Part shown: one piece after another, positions 50,001-55,522 of the stretch
How the letters are laid out: each line of letters begins with the position of its first letter
Numbering within the stretch: the stretch's first letter is position 1
DNA from: Streptomyces fragilis
Lineage (GTDB): Bacteria > Actinomycetota > Actinomycetes > Streptomycetales > Streptomycetaceae
Length of the DNA stretch: 64,000 bases
NCBI RefSeq assembly: GCF_003112515.1
Contig: NZ_BEVZ01000002.1
Coordinates: 1,674,001-1,738,000, forward strand
Direction: 5' to 3'
Notes under the pieces: generated by a model
Seen by the model: only the letters and a program-made list of their open reading frames with translations
Databases searched by the model: none
What the model was told of the DNA's origin: nothing
Program-made: the position numbers and the translations under genes

Positions 50001-53000
50001 AAGAAACCGAGAGGAGTCCGCTTGCGGTCGTCCGCGAACAGGGGCGCGGTCGCGAGGCGTCCCTGGGCCAGGAAGCGGGCGTGCCGCCGGAAGGAGTCGC
50101 TGGAGAAGAAGGTGTCCAGCTCCTGGTAGGCGGTGCTGCCGGGCCTGGCGCCGATCTCACCGGCCGCCCAGTCGCGGATCCGGGAGACCGGGCCGAAGCC
50201 CTCCGTGCGCACCAGGCGGTACTGGGAGCCGTGGCCGAGCGCGAGGGTGCGGGGGATCCGGCCGGGCCGGGACCGCTCGACCGCGCTGTCCGGCAGCCGC
50301 ACCATCAGACCGTCGCGCACCGCGAAGGAGCGGGTCACGGGCCGCGGCGCGGGGTCCGCGGCGGGGCCGGTCCCGTCCGCGGCGGCGGGCGCCGGCGCGC
50401 CGACGTCGCGGCCGTCGGCATCGGTCACCCGCAGCTCCAGGAACACGTCGTCCAGGTAGACCTTGGAACCGTCGAGGGTGCGGGTCTCCGTCTGGCTGAC
50501 GACCTGGTCGGTCTGCCCGTAGCCGACCTTGCGGGTGAGGCCGCCGCGGAGCGCCAGGCGCCCGAAGCCGCCGAAGGCCAGTGTGGAGGCCGGGCCCAGG
50601 AAGGGTCCGCCGAGACCGAGCTGGGTGACGGACTGCACGCCCTTGTTCTGCCCGGCCTGCAGAGTGGCCCGGTCCATGGTGTCGATCTTGCTGGGGGAGC
50701 CGTGGTCGTCGGCGAACCGCGACCAGTTGCCGTAGTGCCGGGCGGTGACGTGGAGCACGCGGGTCCGCCCGTCGGCGGCGGTGTACGGGAACGCGCGGCC
50801 CTCCGTCAGCGTGCGGGGGCGGCGGGCCAGGGTCATCCGGAGGTCGGCCATCAGGCCGGTGCCGGGCGGGGTGGTCCGGCCGGGGGTCCGCGGGCGCAGC
50901 GACGCGTCGCCGGACAGCAGGGAGTCGATCTCGGCGAGCATCTGCGGGATGCCGCGCAGGGCCACGTCGCCCTGCCCGAACGTGACCGGGTCCGCGAGGA
51001 GTTCGGCCAGCTGATCGGCGGGCACGGCGGGCAGCAGTGAGGCGAGGTCGTCGGCGTACGAGGGCATGACGGTGCCGTCGTCGAACCGTGCCGGCTCCCG
51101 CCGCGCGGCGGGAGCGGTGGCGGTGCGGTCGAGCCGGGGCGGCCGGGTGCGGTCCAGGTGGGTGTTGATCCAGTGCCGCTCGCGGGGCGCCGGGGTGGTG
51201 ATGGGGGCCGTGGAGGTGCCGGCGGCGGTCGTGATCGGGTCGAGCGGGGTGACCGTGGTCTCCCCGGGCGGAAGGGCGTGCCCGGCACGGTCGTCGCCGG
51301 ACCCGGGGGTGTCCGAGGCAGGGTTGTCGCCGGTCCTGGGGGTGTCCGAGGCACGGTCGCCGCCGGTCCTGGGGGTGTCCGAGGCACGGTTGTCGCCGGC
51401 CCCGGGGGTGCTCGAAGCACGGTCGAAGCCGGTCCCGGGGGTGGCCGTCGCACGCTCGCCACCGGTCCCGGTGATGTCGGTCGCACGCTCGTCGCCGGTC
51501 CCGGTGGTGGCCGTCGCACGGTCGACGCCGACGGAGTCCGGCGTAGCGGAGGACGTGGAGCCCGGCAGGGAAGCGGGACCGGACATGGTGGCGAGGGGCG
51601 TCGCCGGTGGCGGGATCGGGGCCGGGATCGCCTCGGCGTCCGGCGTGGGGGTGATGCCGGTGCCGGACGCCGTGCCGGGCGGCGGCGGAACCGTCTCCGA
51701 CGGGCTCGCCGACGCGGCCCGCGGCTGCCGGGGCGCGTGCGGCTCGGCTCCCAGGTGGACGTCGGCGGTCGTCACCGGGCGTCGCCCGGAGGACGCGGCG
51801 GCGGGGCGCTCCGGGGACGCCGTCGTGAGGTCGCCGACGAGGGCCGAGAGCAGCGCGAGATGGCGCCCGCGCAGGCCGCCCTGGGCCAGTCCGTCCGGGG
51901 CGGACCGGGTGTAGTCGCCCAGCAGGCTGCCGGGGATGTCGGGCCGGTGGCGCGCGGCCGGGTCACCGGCCCGCGCCTCGTCCCGGAGACCGAGCTGGTG
52001 GGCGATCTCGTGGGCGTAGTCGATGGGGTCGGCGTCGGCCCACCAGGCGGTCCGGGTCATCTGCCGGTCGCGGCCGACGAAGTCGACGTCGAGCGTGCCG
52101 GGGTGCGTGCCGGACGGCACCTGCTCGACGGTGACGTGCAGCAGGTCACCGTCGGCCAGGTGGTGCCCCGGGGCGTTGAAGTACGTCTCGACCCCGGAGC
52201 GCACCTTGTCCCAGACGTCGGCGGGCAGACCGTCCGGGGCGGCGGCGACCCGCACGGTGAGGTCGGTGATCCACCGGCCGCCGTACTCGAAGCGGCGCGC
52301 GTCGAAGTGCGACCGGACGGTGTACTGCGTCGTCTGCCCGGGCCGCGCGGGGTCGGGGGGCGTGGAGACCGGGTCGACCCAGACGTGCGAACGGGTCACC
52401 GCGGGCGCGGCGGCCCGCGCCGCCTCGAAGCCGGGACCGCCGGTCGGCGGCGCCGGTGCGGGGACGGCTCCGGGCAGCGGGGTGTCGCCACCGGTCGCCG
52501 TGACCGGCACGGCCGGGGACGGCACGTCGCCGGTGTCCGGGCGTGCGCCGGTGTCCTGGCCGGTCGCGTCGTCCTCCGCGACGAGGCGCTGCTCACCGTG
52601 CGCGTCGGGGGCGGGCGCGGACGTCGTCGAGCGGGGCGCGGCGGGCAGCACGTCGGCCGGCCCGTCCTCCGGCTGCGCCCACGACGCGTCCTGCCGGGGG
52701 AGGCCGGCGAGGGACGTGCCGTCCTCGGCGCCGCCCTGCGCCCGGGTGCCGGTGCCGCGCGGCGCACCGGTGCCGGTGTCGTCGGCGTGGGCCGAGGGAG
52801 AGGGCGTGAGGGTGGTGTCGTCGGTGTTCGTGTCGTCGGTGATCCGGCCGGCCGCGCCCTCCGCGGCCTCGGGAGCCGGGTCGCCGGTCCGCCCGGTGCT
52901 GTCCGGCACGGTGCGCGGACCGGCGGACGGAGCGCCGGTGCCGGAGCCCGTGCCCGTGCCGGTGTGCGGCGCGGGGGTGCCGGGAGGAGTCACGCCCGCC

Positions 53001-54526
53001 GGGCCGGCCGCGGAGTCCGTGCCGTCGAAACCGGCACCGGTGCCGACGAGGTCCGGCACGATGCCGTCGCTGTCCCGTGCGGCGACACCGTCGACGTCAC
53101 CGGGGGAGGCGGTCGGGGAGAGGCCCTTGGCGGTGAACGGCGAGGACGCCGTCGCCGGATCGGAGCCGACGGGGGTGTGCGGGACGGACGTCGATCCGTA
53201 CGTGGTGACGGAGGAGACCGAGTCGGTGTCGGAGAAGTCGAACAACGACTCCTCGTCCAGGGACGACACCTCCGAGACACCGTCGTCGTGCACGGGCGGC
53301 GGCGTGGAGACGGACACCGGTGCGGGCGGGAGGTCCGTCAGCGACGTGGACACCAACGGCGGCACCACCGGCGCCACCACAGGCGGCACCACCGGCGCCG
53401 GCACGGGTGCGGGCGCCGGGGCCGGGACCGGTGCGGGCGCCGGGGCGGGACCCGGGCCGGGGGCGGACGAGCCGCTCGGCCCGCCCTTGCCGCCGGCGTC
53501 GAGCAGCGAGGTGTCGTTGAGGGGGCCGAGATCGACGTCGGTGGTGAACTTGTTGTGCAGCCACAGGGCGCCGCCCGCCACCGCGCCGCCGGCGACCACG
53601 TCGAACACCGAGCTGGTGCCGGAGCCGACGAACGTCTCCCACTTGAAGTCCCAGTCGCCCTCGAAGGCGCCCTGGACGAGGTACTCACCGACCGATTCGC
53701 TGACCGCGCCGACGACGAACGCCCCGCCCAGCTCACCGGCCCCGTTGAGGGTGATGTTCCAGTTGGGGTGGTTCTTGGCGAAGCTGTCGAAGTCGTCGAA
53801 GGACTTCTTGAACCAGTTCTTCAGGTGGTTGCCGCCGAACTCCAGCACCGATCCGAGGGCGCCGACGACCGCGCCGAACGCGGCCGCCTTGCCGACGTCC
53901 TTCCAGTCGATCCCGTCGGGCCTGCGGTTGCCGGAGTTCAGGACGATCTGCGCGAGCCGCACCGCCAGGGTCTGCAGCGCCTCCGACATCGCCTCGGTGA
54001 GCGCCGGCGCGAGGTGCGACATCCGCAGCAGGCGCTGGACGATGAGCAGCACGGCCAGCTTGCTGCGGGCCCGGGCCAGCGCCATCTGGGAGAGGGAGGT
54101 GCCACCGGTGATCGCGGCCAGTGCCGCGAGCAGGGCCAGCTCGATGAGGAGCATGACGATCTCGGCGATGATCTCCCACTTCGCCGCCTGGATCTTGATC
54201 GAGTGGTCGACCTGGCCGCGCGCGATCTCGTCGAGCTGGTCGATCATCCTGTCGAGGTGGTTGACGCCGCCGTCGTCGGTCAGCATCGACAGACCCCGGA
54301 CGTAGTGGGCGCCGACGTCCTTGGGCAGGGAGGTGGAGGCCTCGGAGATCGAACGCCGGATCTCCTCGTTCAGCCTGCGGAGGCCGCGGCCGAAGTCCTG
54401 GTACAGCTCCTGGCTGGCGTAGGCGAGGTTCTCCCTGGCCTGCAACGGCATCTCGCCGATGAGGATCCAGAGCATCTTCCTGACGTCCTCAGGAAAGTTG
54501 ATCTCCTGCACCGAAACTCCGCTCAC
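38024..54526 (-). CDS. Giant 5500-aa ESX-locus multidomain protein
   Basis: One uninterrupted frame of 5500 codons plus stop. Residues 1-340: helical CpnT/WXG100-like start (INFPEDVRKMLWILIGEMP) with hydrophobic helices at about 120-140. 340-720: Pro/Thr/Gly low complexity. 839-849: HEIAHQLGLRD, a snapalysin-like HExxHxxGxxD. About 1003-1080: seven 11-residue repeats. 1115-2750: long unassigned region. About 2890-3165: Ala/Arg coiled coil. 3225-3436: OTU-like fold with DGDAFFHAL (Ala3243 where Cys is expected) and HYQLAVP. Then two copies of [ART-like - HEIAH peptidase - ART-like]: RLYRKM centred on R3556, R4200, R4489 and R5135; HEIAH at 3936-3940 and 4869-4873. The last ~140 residues echo the OTU end. 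It lies last in the esx operon, so it may be an ESX substrate; secretion and activity are unproven. It could also be surface-anchored. Confidence 0.85.
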   Translation of the reverse strand: MSGVSVQEINFPEDVRKMLWILIGEMPLQARENLAYASQELYQDFGRGLRRLNEEIRRSISEASTSLPKDVGAHYVRGLSMLTDDGGVNHLDRMIDQLDEIARGQVDHSIKIQAAKWEIIAEIVMLLIELALLAALAAITGGTSLSQMALARARSKLAVLLIVQRLLRMSHLAPALTEAMSEALQTLAVRLAQIVLNSGNRRPDGIDWKDVGKAAAFGAVVGALGSVLEFGGNHLKNWFKKSFDDFDSFAKNHPNWNITLNGAGELGGAFVVGAVSESVGEYLVQGAFEGDWDFKWETFVGSGTSSVFDVVAGGAVAGGALWLHNKFTTDVDLGPLNDTSLLDAGGKGGPSGSSAPGPGPAPAPAPVPAPAPAPVPAPVVPPVVAPVVPPLVSTSLTDLPPAPVSVSTPPPVHDDGVSEVSSLDEESLFDFSDTDSVSSVTTYGSTSVPHTPVGSDPATASSPFTAKGLSPTASPGDVDGVAARDSDGIVPDLVGTGAGFDGTDSAAGPAGVTPPGTPAPHTGTGTGSGTGAPSAGPRTVPDSTGRTGDPAPEAAEGAAGRITDDTNTDDTTLTPSPSAHADDTGTGAPRGTGTRAQGGAEDGTSLAGLPRQDASWAQPEDGPADVLPAAPRSTTSAPAPDAHGEQRLVAEDDATGQDTGARPDTGDVPSPAVPVTATGGDTPLPGAVPAPAPPTGGPGFEAARAAAPAVTRSHVWVDPVSTPPDPARPGQTTQYTVRSHFDARRFEYGGRWITDLTVRVAAAPDGLPADVWDKVRSGVETYFNAPGHHLADGDLLHVTVEQVPSGTHPGTLDVDFVGRDRQMTRTAWWADADPIDYAHEIAHQLGLRDEARAGDPAARHRPDIPGSLLGDYTRSAPDGLAQGGLRGRHLALLSALVGDLTTASPERPAAASSGRRPVTTADVHLGAEPHAPRQPRAASASPSETVPPPPGTASGTGITPTPDAEAIPAPIPPPATPLATMSGPASLPGSTSSATPDSVGVDRATATTGTGDERATDITGTGGERATATPGTGFDRASSTPGAGDNRASDTPRTGGDRASDTPRTGDNPASDTPGSGDDRAGHALPPGETTVTPLDPITTAAGTSTAPITTPAPRERHWINTHLDRTRPPRLDRTATAPAARREPARFDDGTVMPSYADDLASLLPAVPADQLAELLADPVTFGQGDVALRGIPQMLAEIDSLLSGDASLRPRTPGRTTPPGTGLMADLRMTLARRPRTLTEGRAFPYTAADGRTRVLHVTARHYGNWSRFADDHGSPSKIDTMDRATLQAGQNKGVQSVTQLGLGGPFLGPASTLAFGGFGRLALRGGLTRKVGYGQTDQVVSQTETRTLDGSKVYLDDVFLELRVTDADGRDVGAPAPAAADGTGPAADPAPRPVTRSFAVRDGLMVRLPDSAVERSRPGRIPRTLALGHGSQYRLVRTEGFGPVSRIRDWAAGEIGARPGSTAYQELDTFFSSDSFRRHARFLAQGRLATAPLFADDRKRTPLGFFVVERVVAEQARLIGETSQAELRDINSSVVRNDRGLGRGVHFGVDGVVGPAFNFLDLGNGTLNLRLQFGPAFRYLFAVSQTAALGGFGALKTSGQVKGDPTGLYLVKKTVHVRRGGSSAPARRFQTWSVDRMTRTEARRLAGWDDGTTLRQRHGLPEPFAPAHLTVDHPVTLGMHRVEEFAHADGRRTDGTDDRGLTLPDSFTDAVLAAVAEAYPGIVAPLDQLAPPASSGILARTRSLFTPASARPAGHRWSDADAYRTAVANTLEILTALSHQSLSGGMEALISTGIRIRLAEPGTLGQGHRYIWVHGDLTNRRYEGRQTDLRLRHGAPGGQRLDGQESRRRALAGGADLQLAFRDPDSLINSAVGVPDNAGVLSLGWRSGVQHDDETGFGFSATNEPTSVSTGPSHLYRYDLALSVSHGGYWRFRGLLRGVASLGLLGTRPFVFSRPQDLLIGTTPGGAAVRGGPLTGQVLISVPDQHTPAVDPHRPGAANPYLSLRGPLDAVPMPRDRAFALASGDLSRPEGRAGGRGSRLFQDLQRHPFVTVGVVVPPALVDAVAGVVRGASGGAWQLTEEGAPAREAVMRAFQPQFATAHFDQSSGALGLGISGLMAKPPYATLWATFRHYTAVTDVQVLTGPITMDTETVLGSGSQAAGKLGRSTVHSFGGQLTYTRPHGSGPGPVGAYGIVLNPWSESSQRNLSVSRSVVADLNRKGFGHQVLVTGTVEHWAAMTSSLLGTAAGGRSFVPDLLAGSAGSVVRVPGGWLAHVPEKSAHRLGLIDDGLGDVPRYTRDGWSPQPWLRGNSFGTYPVNPLDPTTVLAAFQEQVARLGLDHDAREQIRLTVTSRVLRALDRELTGSGTTSLTRSGAWGWGGVRVGSRRARVRVELLPGTPTFEMLDHGTEMEENRRAVETVQQGAEFSSGSDIGVLVGEQVGTGNATAVASGPTYTETGSSRRAVSAGHSVSSSTTYRAASTEPHAEIATPYRLRLTLEFDDTPADGTPGTDADNTPVRDALRRFGGRQRVSETGDIGTLVEHVPLSLMAPDPHAQGPAPDPRLAPPDLTVTALPRSGHRPELLGPDVRYGDGTLRPFTFPENGFHVRRIVGLEHVHEANERALAEAFGIDLTALDAGATADGDRDRLLRRARATSLTRPGSAPAQALEDGTTNTALSTFYDQALAPVGYRVPGLTHRNPVGTDSAHLALHARPDFGGAELLSVADGQKLEVLRETAEGVSTSVSRDDTQDSALGGGVVVRTEPTGVNQIGAAGTGPYANDSDSTPVGEDHLSSVNVKPTTGRSFLFAVPTDWLSVAEVHRGIKDARVGRYLAGTFGIRRPGPKAVGSRTYALAWVREDVARELGLIDGTSFPAVASQAWDAVGKATKAWADADKAYWKKRRTALRLREDLDAARAGLTDARSRADAAGRRLAPLLDAADAADAAVLRAEADAGAARATARDLTAAADRFEATRTALDDALRAAEQDRARARAMTGAAQDALTNLRGLVELPGSEVDADTVGLAEEELRTARGDAAALLEAADLRADSARRAHATAADLLATAERNATPGTPDVSPDPVRARRTAAGLVTAADLRVAEARSRQATAGRRLTGPARADADARAALEAATGRLDAAQAAFDARRAELDALRTTAENAATEVHRVRTAADRLTRWHRLAATEEGRARLGDLPEPPPVTYTAPPAPSAAVSRAPLPRYDRDAGGAHITSPDQVTYTLHNVPRDGDAFFHALAEGLARTAPDVLLRHGIDPADPTTATALRRLVAARLADPGDADLLAAVAPDGTDRFTAAEIDATGPVPDLAPDTPGRREFDALGVVPHSVSLGDRARAELAVAQLSRPGDAADEAGWNNSAADLLPLLAARTFGVDVTVVRDDGTFQRFAPGAPDGRDGSDRLRGLLDEADGPRPHVVLSLHDQHYQLAVPTGASTKTSTGAGPDTGSGAGVLHAAPSGRLTPEVTARLYRAYADHLFRTGQDAQDFDSVFYAFVDEQDVITSELALHPRLRPQMERFHDELMALRAERAATATPITRAPGEPMRLYRKMSRSEAEQMLAGPATSGIGAAMAYNRSDQYRKYFTSSLSHTSVFSNANAASDDEVVVEFTLPWDGYWGFVARYGTPNQQAGAYQVRDSALVHQERLRTGAAANFHDPQDVTDVVAGRTHHNIGIGHGNARAFAGLVTGRRVVPADEVDAAAEAAAGDVRAELRQLASDLVDRKLAAAQGRGVQGEPFGLEDAAPGGAVSDAVVPVPEAVEPPTARALTSGLSALPVPELLEAVSRLSPEHRRWLAGQEEFVASVRERSSVAEFAQFGARLLVVVPGESARPVSARWEAYAQVARMLQDPDAVAQLLTSGASVVILPQDVPLGAVSSFAGLHGPDGRGLDDLRGAQSGLVAAVPEENLLGETTPVGPVPHQPEGYSSATHEIAHLIHTTALTDADRHLISRVFQERLAAGPDAPWPDGIRRDLSGADADNYSSTDEFEYFAQLSNAYLGTNHGHDTTTGRPRNNGAPWVRANEPALLPLLERLYGTDPQTPHDSTANPVTATTADNNLYEAFRDFMTGIGEGQESAPALSAQPSPAPLVPADAASGLHAAPPGPAKQVTADVMDAYYRAYAEFFETDSSAAHFDSGYYVFAYGQDVVVPKLATHPSMLNQLRAFHDQLTRVRNEQAAEATPIVHRDGEPMRLYRKMAAAEAAQFLGKAPTAGLNAAMAYNRSDEHRKFFTTSLSHTNVFHNQNAASDEEVVLEFTLPWRGYWDFAARYGTPNQKPGAYKIRDSALLHQEQLRLGDSANFETQEDVDAVLTGHTHHNIGIGHGNARDFGRLLTGIRQVSPQEVVRDAEAAVAAAREARRPAIDALITERVAPLREREAATVHAAPTPAAPTGPASRFTPEVSAAFRRAYVDHFFSPARTASDFASVYYTFVDEQNIVTRELATDSRLLPAMEKFHAELLGVEEDRAAEATPIAHRDGEPMRLYRKMSAAEAAQFLGKAPTAGLNAAMAYNRSDEHRKWFTTSLSHTNVFHNSLSTSEQDVVLEFTLPWRGYWDFATRYGTPNQKPGAYKIRDSALLHQEQLRLGDSANFETQEDVDAVLTGHTHHNIGIGHGNARDFGRLLTGIRQVSPQEVVQDARAMQELLREEGRRAGHAHLQRKLDQAAGVHGEPFGPVPDGFTFAGPASDAAVHPPESVRPEDAETLVADLSALPVSALLEELPSLPVEHRRWLAGQEAFVASVRERSSVAEFAQFGARLLVVVPGESARPVSARWEAYAQVARMLQDPDAVAQLLTSGASVVVLPQDVPLGAVSSFAGLHGPDGRGLDDLRGAQSGLVAAVPEENLLGETTPVGPVPHQPEGYSSATHEIAHLIHTAALTATDRHLISRVFQERLAAGPDAPWPDGIRRDLAGTDADNYSSTDEYEYFAQLSNAYLGTNHGHDTTTGRPRNNGAAWVHANEPDLLPLLERLYGTAPQPPHDSTANPVTATTADNNVYEAFRDFMTGIGESDPVAEPAVAPPGPQPEPHGETGAPADLHAAPAGPARRITADVMEAYFQAYAEFFETDGSAADFDSGYYVFAYDQDLLVDTLATHDSMREQMRPFHDRLVRIREEQAASPTPIDRQAPAPMRLYRKMSAAEAAQFLGARDPRAGFSAAMAYNRSVEYRKFFTTSLSHTSVFSNANAASDDEVVVEFTLPWDGYWNFIGSHGTPNQQTGAYQIRDSALVHQERLRTGPAANFRSERDVADVLAARTHHNVGIGHGNEKEFARLVTGMREVTPQEVEQAARDAADAARQARRARIDAVVAERVAPLRRREAAAVHAAPAGTVAPPPPSGEDTGGPAQASGEGLTLVDALVDAFDAHGGLPADPDGSVPVDDLDGLGVTLTSGRRAQAILLGGSLPVRDLGLTPAQHLRWLLARSAGTDGGHGGDGGEGTGGSGADTADGTWERAVAAAATALGVEIVVVAPDGRPRSFGVGRHGTVRLLFDGVRYSVPKVPS
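39505..40355 (-). repeat. Near-identical peptidase repeat, copy 2
   Basis: This stretch repeats 42304-43154 at 2799-bp spacing with only scattered substitutions, including the HEIAH-encoding part. Recent duplication or gene conversion is the likely cause. Boundaries are set by eye. Confidence 0.7.
42304..43154 (-). repeat. Near-identical peptidase repeat, copy 1
   Basis: Partner of the copy at 39505-40355. It encodes residues from about 3790 to 4074 of the giant protein, including HEIAH 3936-3940 and the later EYFAQLSNAYLG that may hold the third zinc ligand. Confidence 0.7.
51285..51518 (-). repeat. 33-bp tandem repeat (7 units) in the giant gene
   Basis: Seven units encode variants of DTPRTGGDRAS (11 residues), at about residues 1003-1080. 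Unit length 33 bp keeps the frame. It is a typical slippage-prone linker repeat. Confidence 0.75.
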
Positions 54527-54649
54527 CTTGAACTGTCGGCCACGGGCCTGTCCGTGGGGACCTGCTGACGCCCGCTGCCGTGTCCCCGGCCGGGCCGCGG
54601 TCCGCGTCGGACACCGCTGCCCCGGCCGGGGACGCCGCCCCGTCGTGTG

Positions 54650-55024
54650 TCAGTGACGCCCGCCGGACCCCTCACCGCCTCCGCCGCCGAGGGCCTCCTC
54701 GGTCCTGCGCTGGTGCTCGCGGATGCGCTCGCTCGAGTCGGACCGGGTCCGCTCGATGTTCGCCAGGTTCGCGAGCGTCGCGGACACCAGACCGTCCAGC
54801 GCCTCGAACAGGCTGTTGCTGGTGTCCAGGCAGAAGGCGTTGTTGCGCTCGTAGACGGGGCGGACCTCGCGGGCGAAGTCGTCCGTCCAGCCGGGCCACT
54901 CCGTATAGGTCCGCTCCTGGCTGAGGAAGTCCTGCCCCAGCCGGCGTGCCATGAGCGGCAGTTGCTTCATCCGCTCGATGCTGTTCCGGAGAGCTGCGGG
55001 ATTCGCCTCGTACGCGTCGCTCAT
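54650..55024 (-). CDS. ESX-associated small helical protein
   Basis: A 124-aa protein (MSDAYEANPAALRNSIERMK). It is predicted helical, with a WPGW turn (W43, W46) between two helices, like the WXG hairpin of ESX proteins, and a Gly-rich tail. It starts at ATG 55024 overlapping the stop of the YbaB-like gene (ATGA on the minus strand) and lies 123 bp before the giant gene. It is a candidate partner or chaperone for export of the giant protein (inference). Confidence 0.72.
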   Translation of the reverse strand: MSDAYEANPAALRNSIERMKQLPLMARRLGQDFLSQERTYTEWPGWTDDFAREVRPVYERNNAFCLDTSNSLFEALDGLVSATLANLANIERTRSDSSERIREHQRRTEEALGGGGGEGSGGRH

Positions 55025-55494
55025 GACCGGTCCCCTCGCCGTGTCGTGCCGTCGTCGGTGTCCTCGTCGATCTCGTCGTGCAGCCGGCTCCCGGCACGCG
55101 GGCCGTACCCGTCGCTCTCCGCGCTCAGCGCCGACCCGAAGATGCGGTTCCAGTCGATGTCGACGCCGCGCAGCTCCGGGACGCCGGCGCTGGGCTCGGC
55201 CAGCGGGGCGAAGGTGGCCATCACCTCCCGGGCCATCTGCGCGCGGCCCCGCCCGACCGCCTCCATCACCGAGGCGGCCAGCTGGGTGGCGTTCATCGAG
55301 CGGTACCTGTTGTCCAGGAACTTCAGTCCGGTCAGCTCTCCGGCCGGGCCGACCGTCACCTCGACGGCCCGGTCCCGGGAGCGCACGCTCGCGGAGGCGT
55401 GCGAGAGCCGCTCCTCGGCCCGCGTCACGGCGGCCTGTACGGACTCCAGTTCGGCCATCGCCTTGGCGATGCGCTGCTCGATCGGTTCGCTCAC
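55021..55494 (-). CDS. YbaB/EbfC-family protein of the ESX locus
   Basis: A 157-aa protein. An N-terminal helical MAELESVQAAVTRAEERLSHA leads to the YbaB-like strand VEVTVGPAGELTGLKF, then the helix NATQLAASVMEAV. YbaB-like proteins next to WXG100 genes are common in actinobacterial ESX loci and are often placed beside secreted effectors; their role there is not settled. GTG 55494 has AAGGA upstream, and its stop overlaps the next gene, so it is coupled to the 124-aa protein. Confidence 0.82.
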   Translation of the reverse strand: MSEPIEQRIAKAMAELESVQAAVTRAEERLSHASASVRSRDRAVEVTVGPAGELTGLKFLDNRYRSMNATQLAASVMEAVGRGRAQMAREVMATFAPLAEPSAGVPELRGVDIDWNRIFGSALSAESDGYGPRAGSRLHDEIDEDTDDGTTRRGDRS

Positions 55495-55522
55495 GGGGTC
55501 GTCCTTCGCTGTGCTGTGCTGT

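Noticed and set aside
42047..51040. A 2997-aa open frame on the plus strand opposite the giant gene
   Set aside because: It mirrors the high-GC third-position bias of the minus-strand gene, contains no recognisable domain and runs through coding repeats. It is a shadow frame.
51285..51518. Possible CRISPR array
   Set aside because: Units are 33-bp adjacent repeats with no spacers and encode an in-frame peptide repeat. No cas genes are present.
38024..54526. Two or more separate genes instead of one giant gene
   Set aside because: There is no stop, no internal strong ribosome site with a change of codon bias, and the modules read in one frame throughout.
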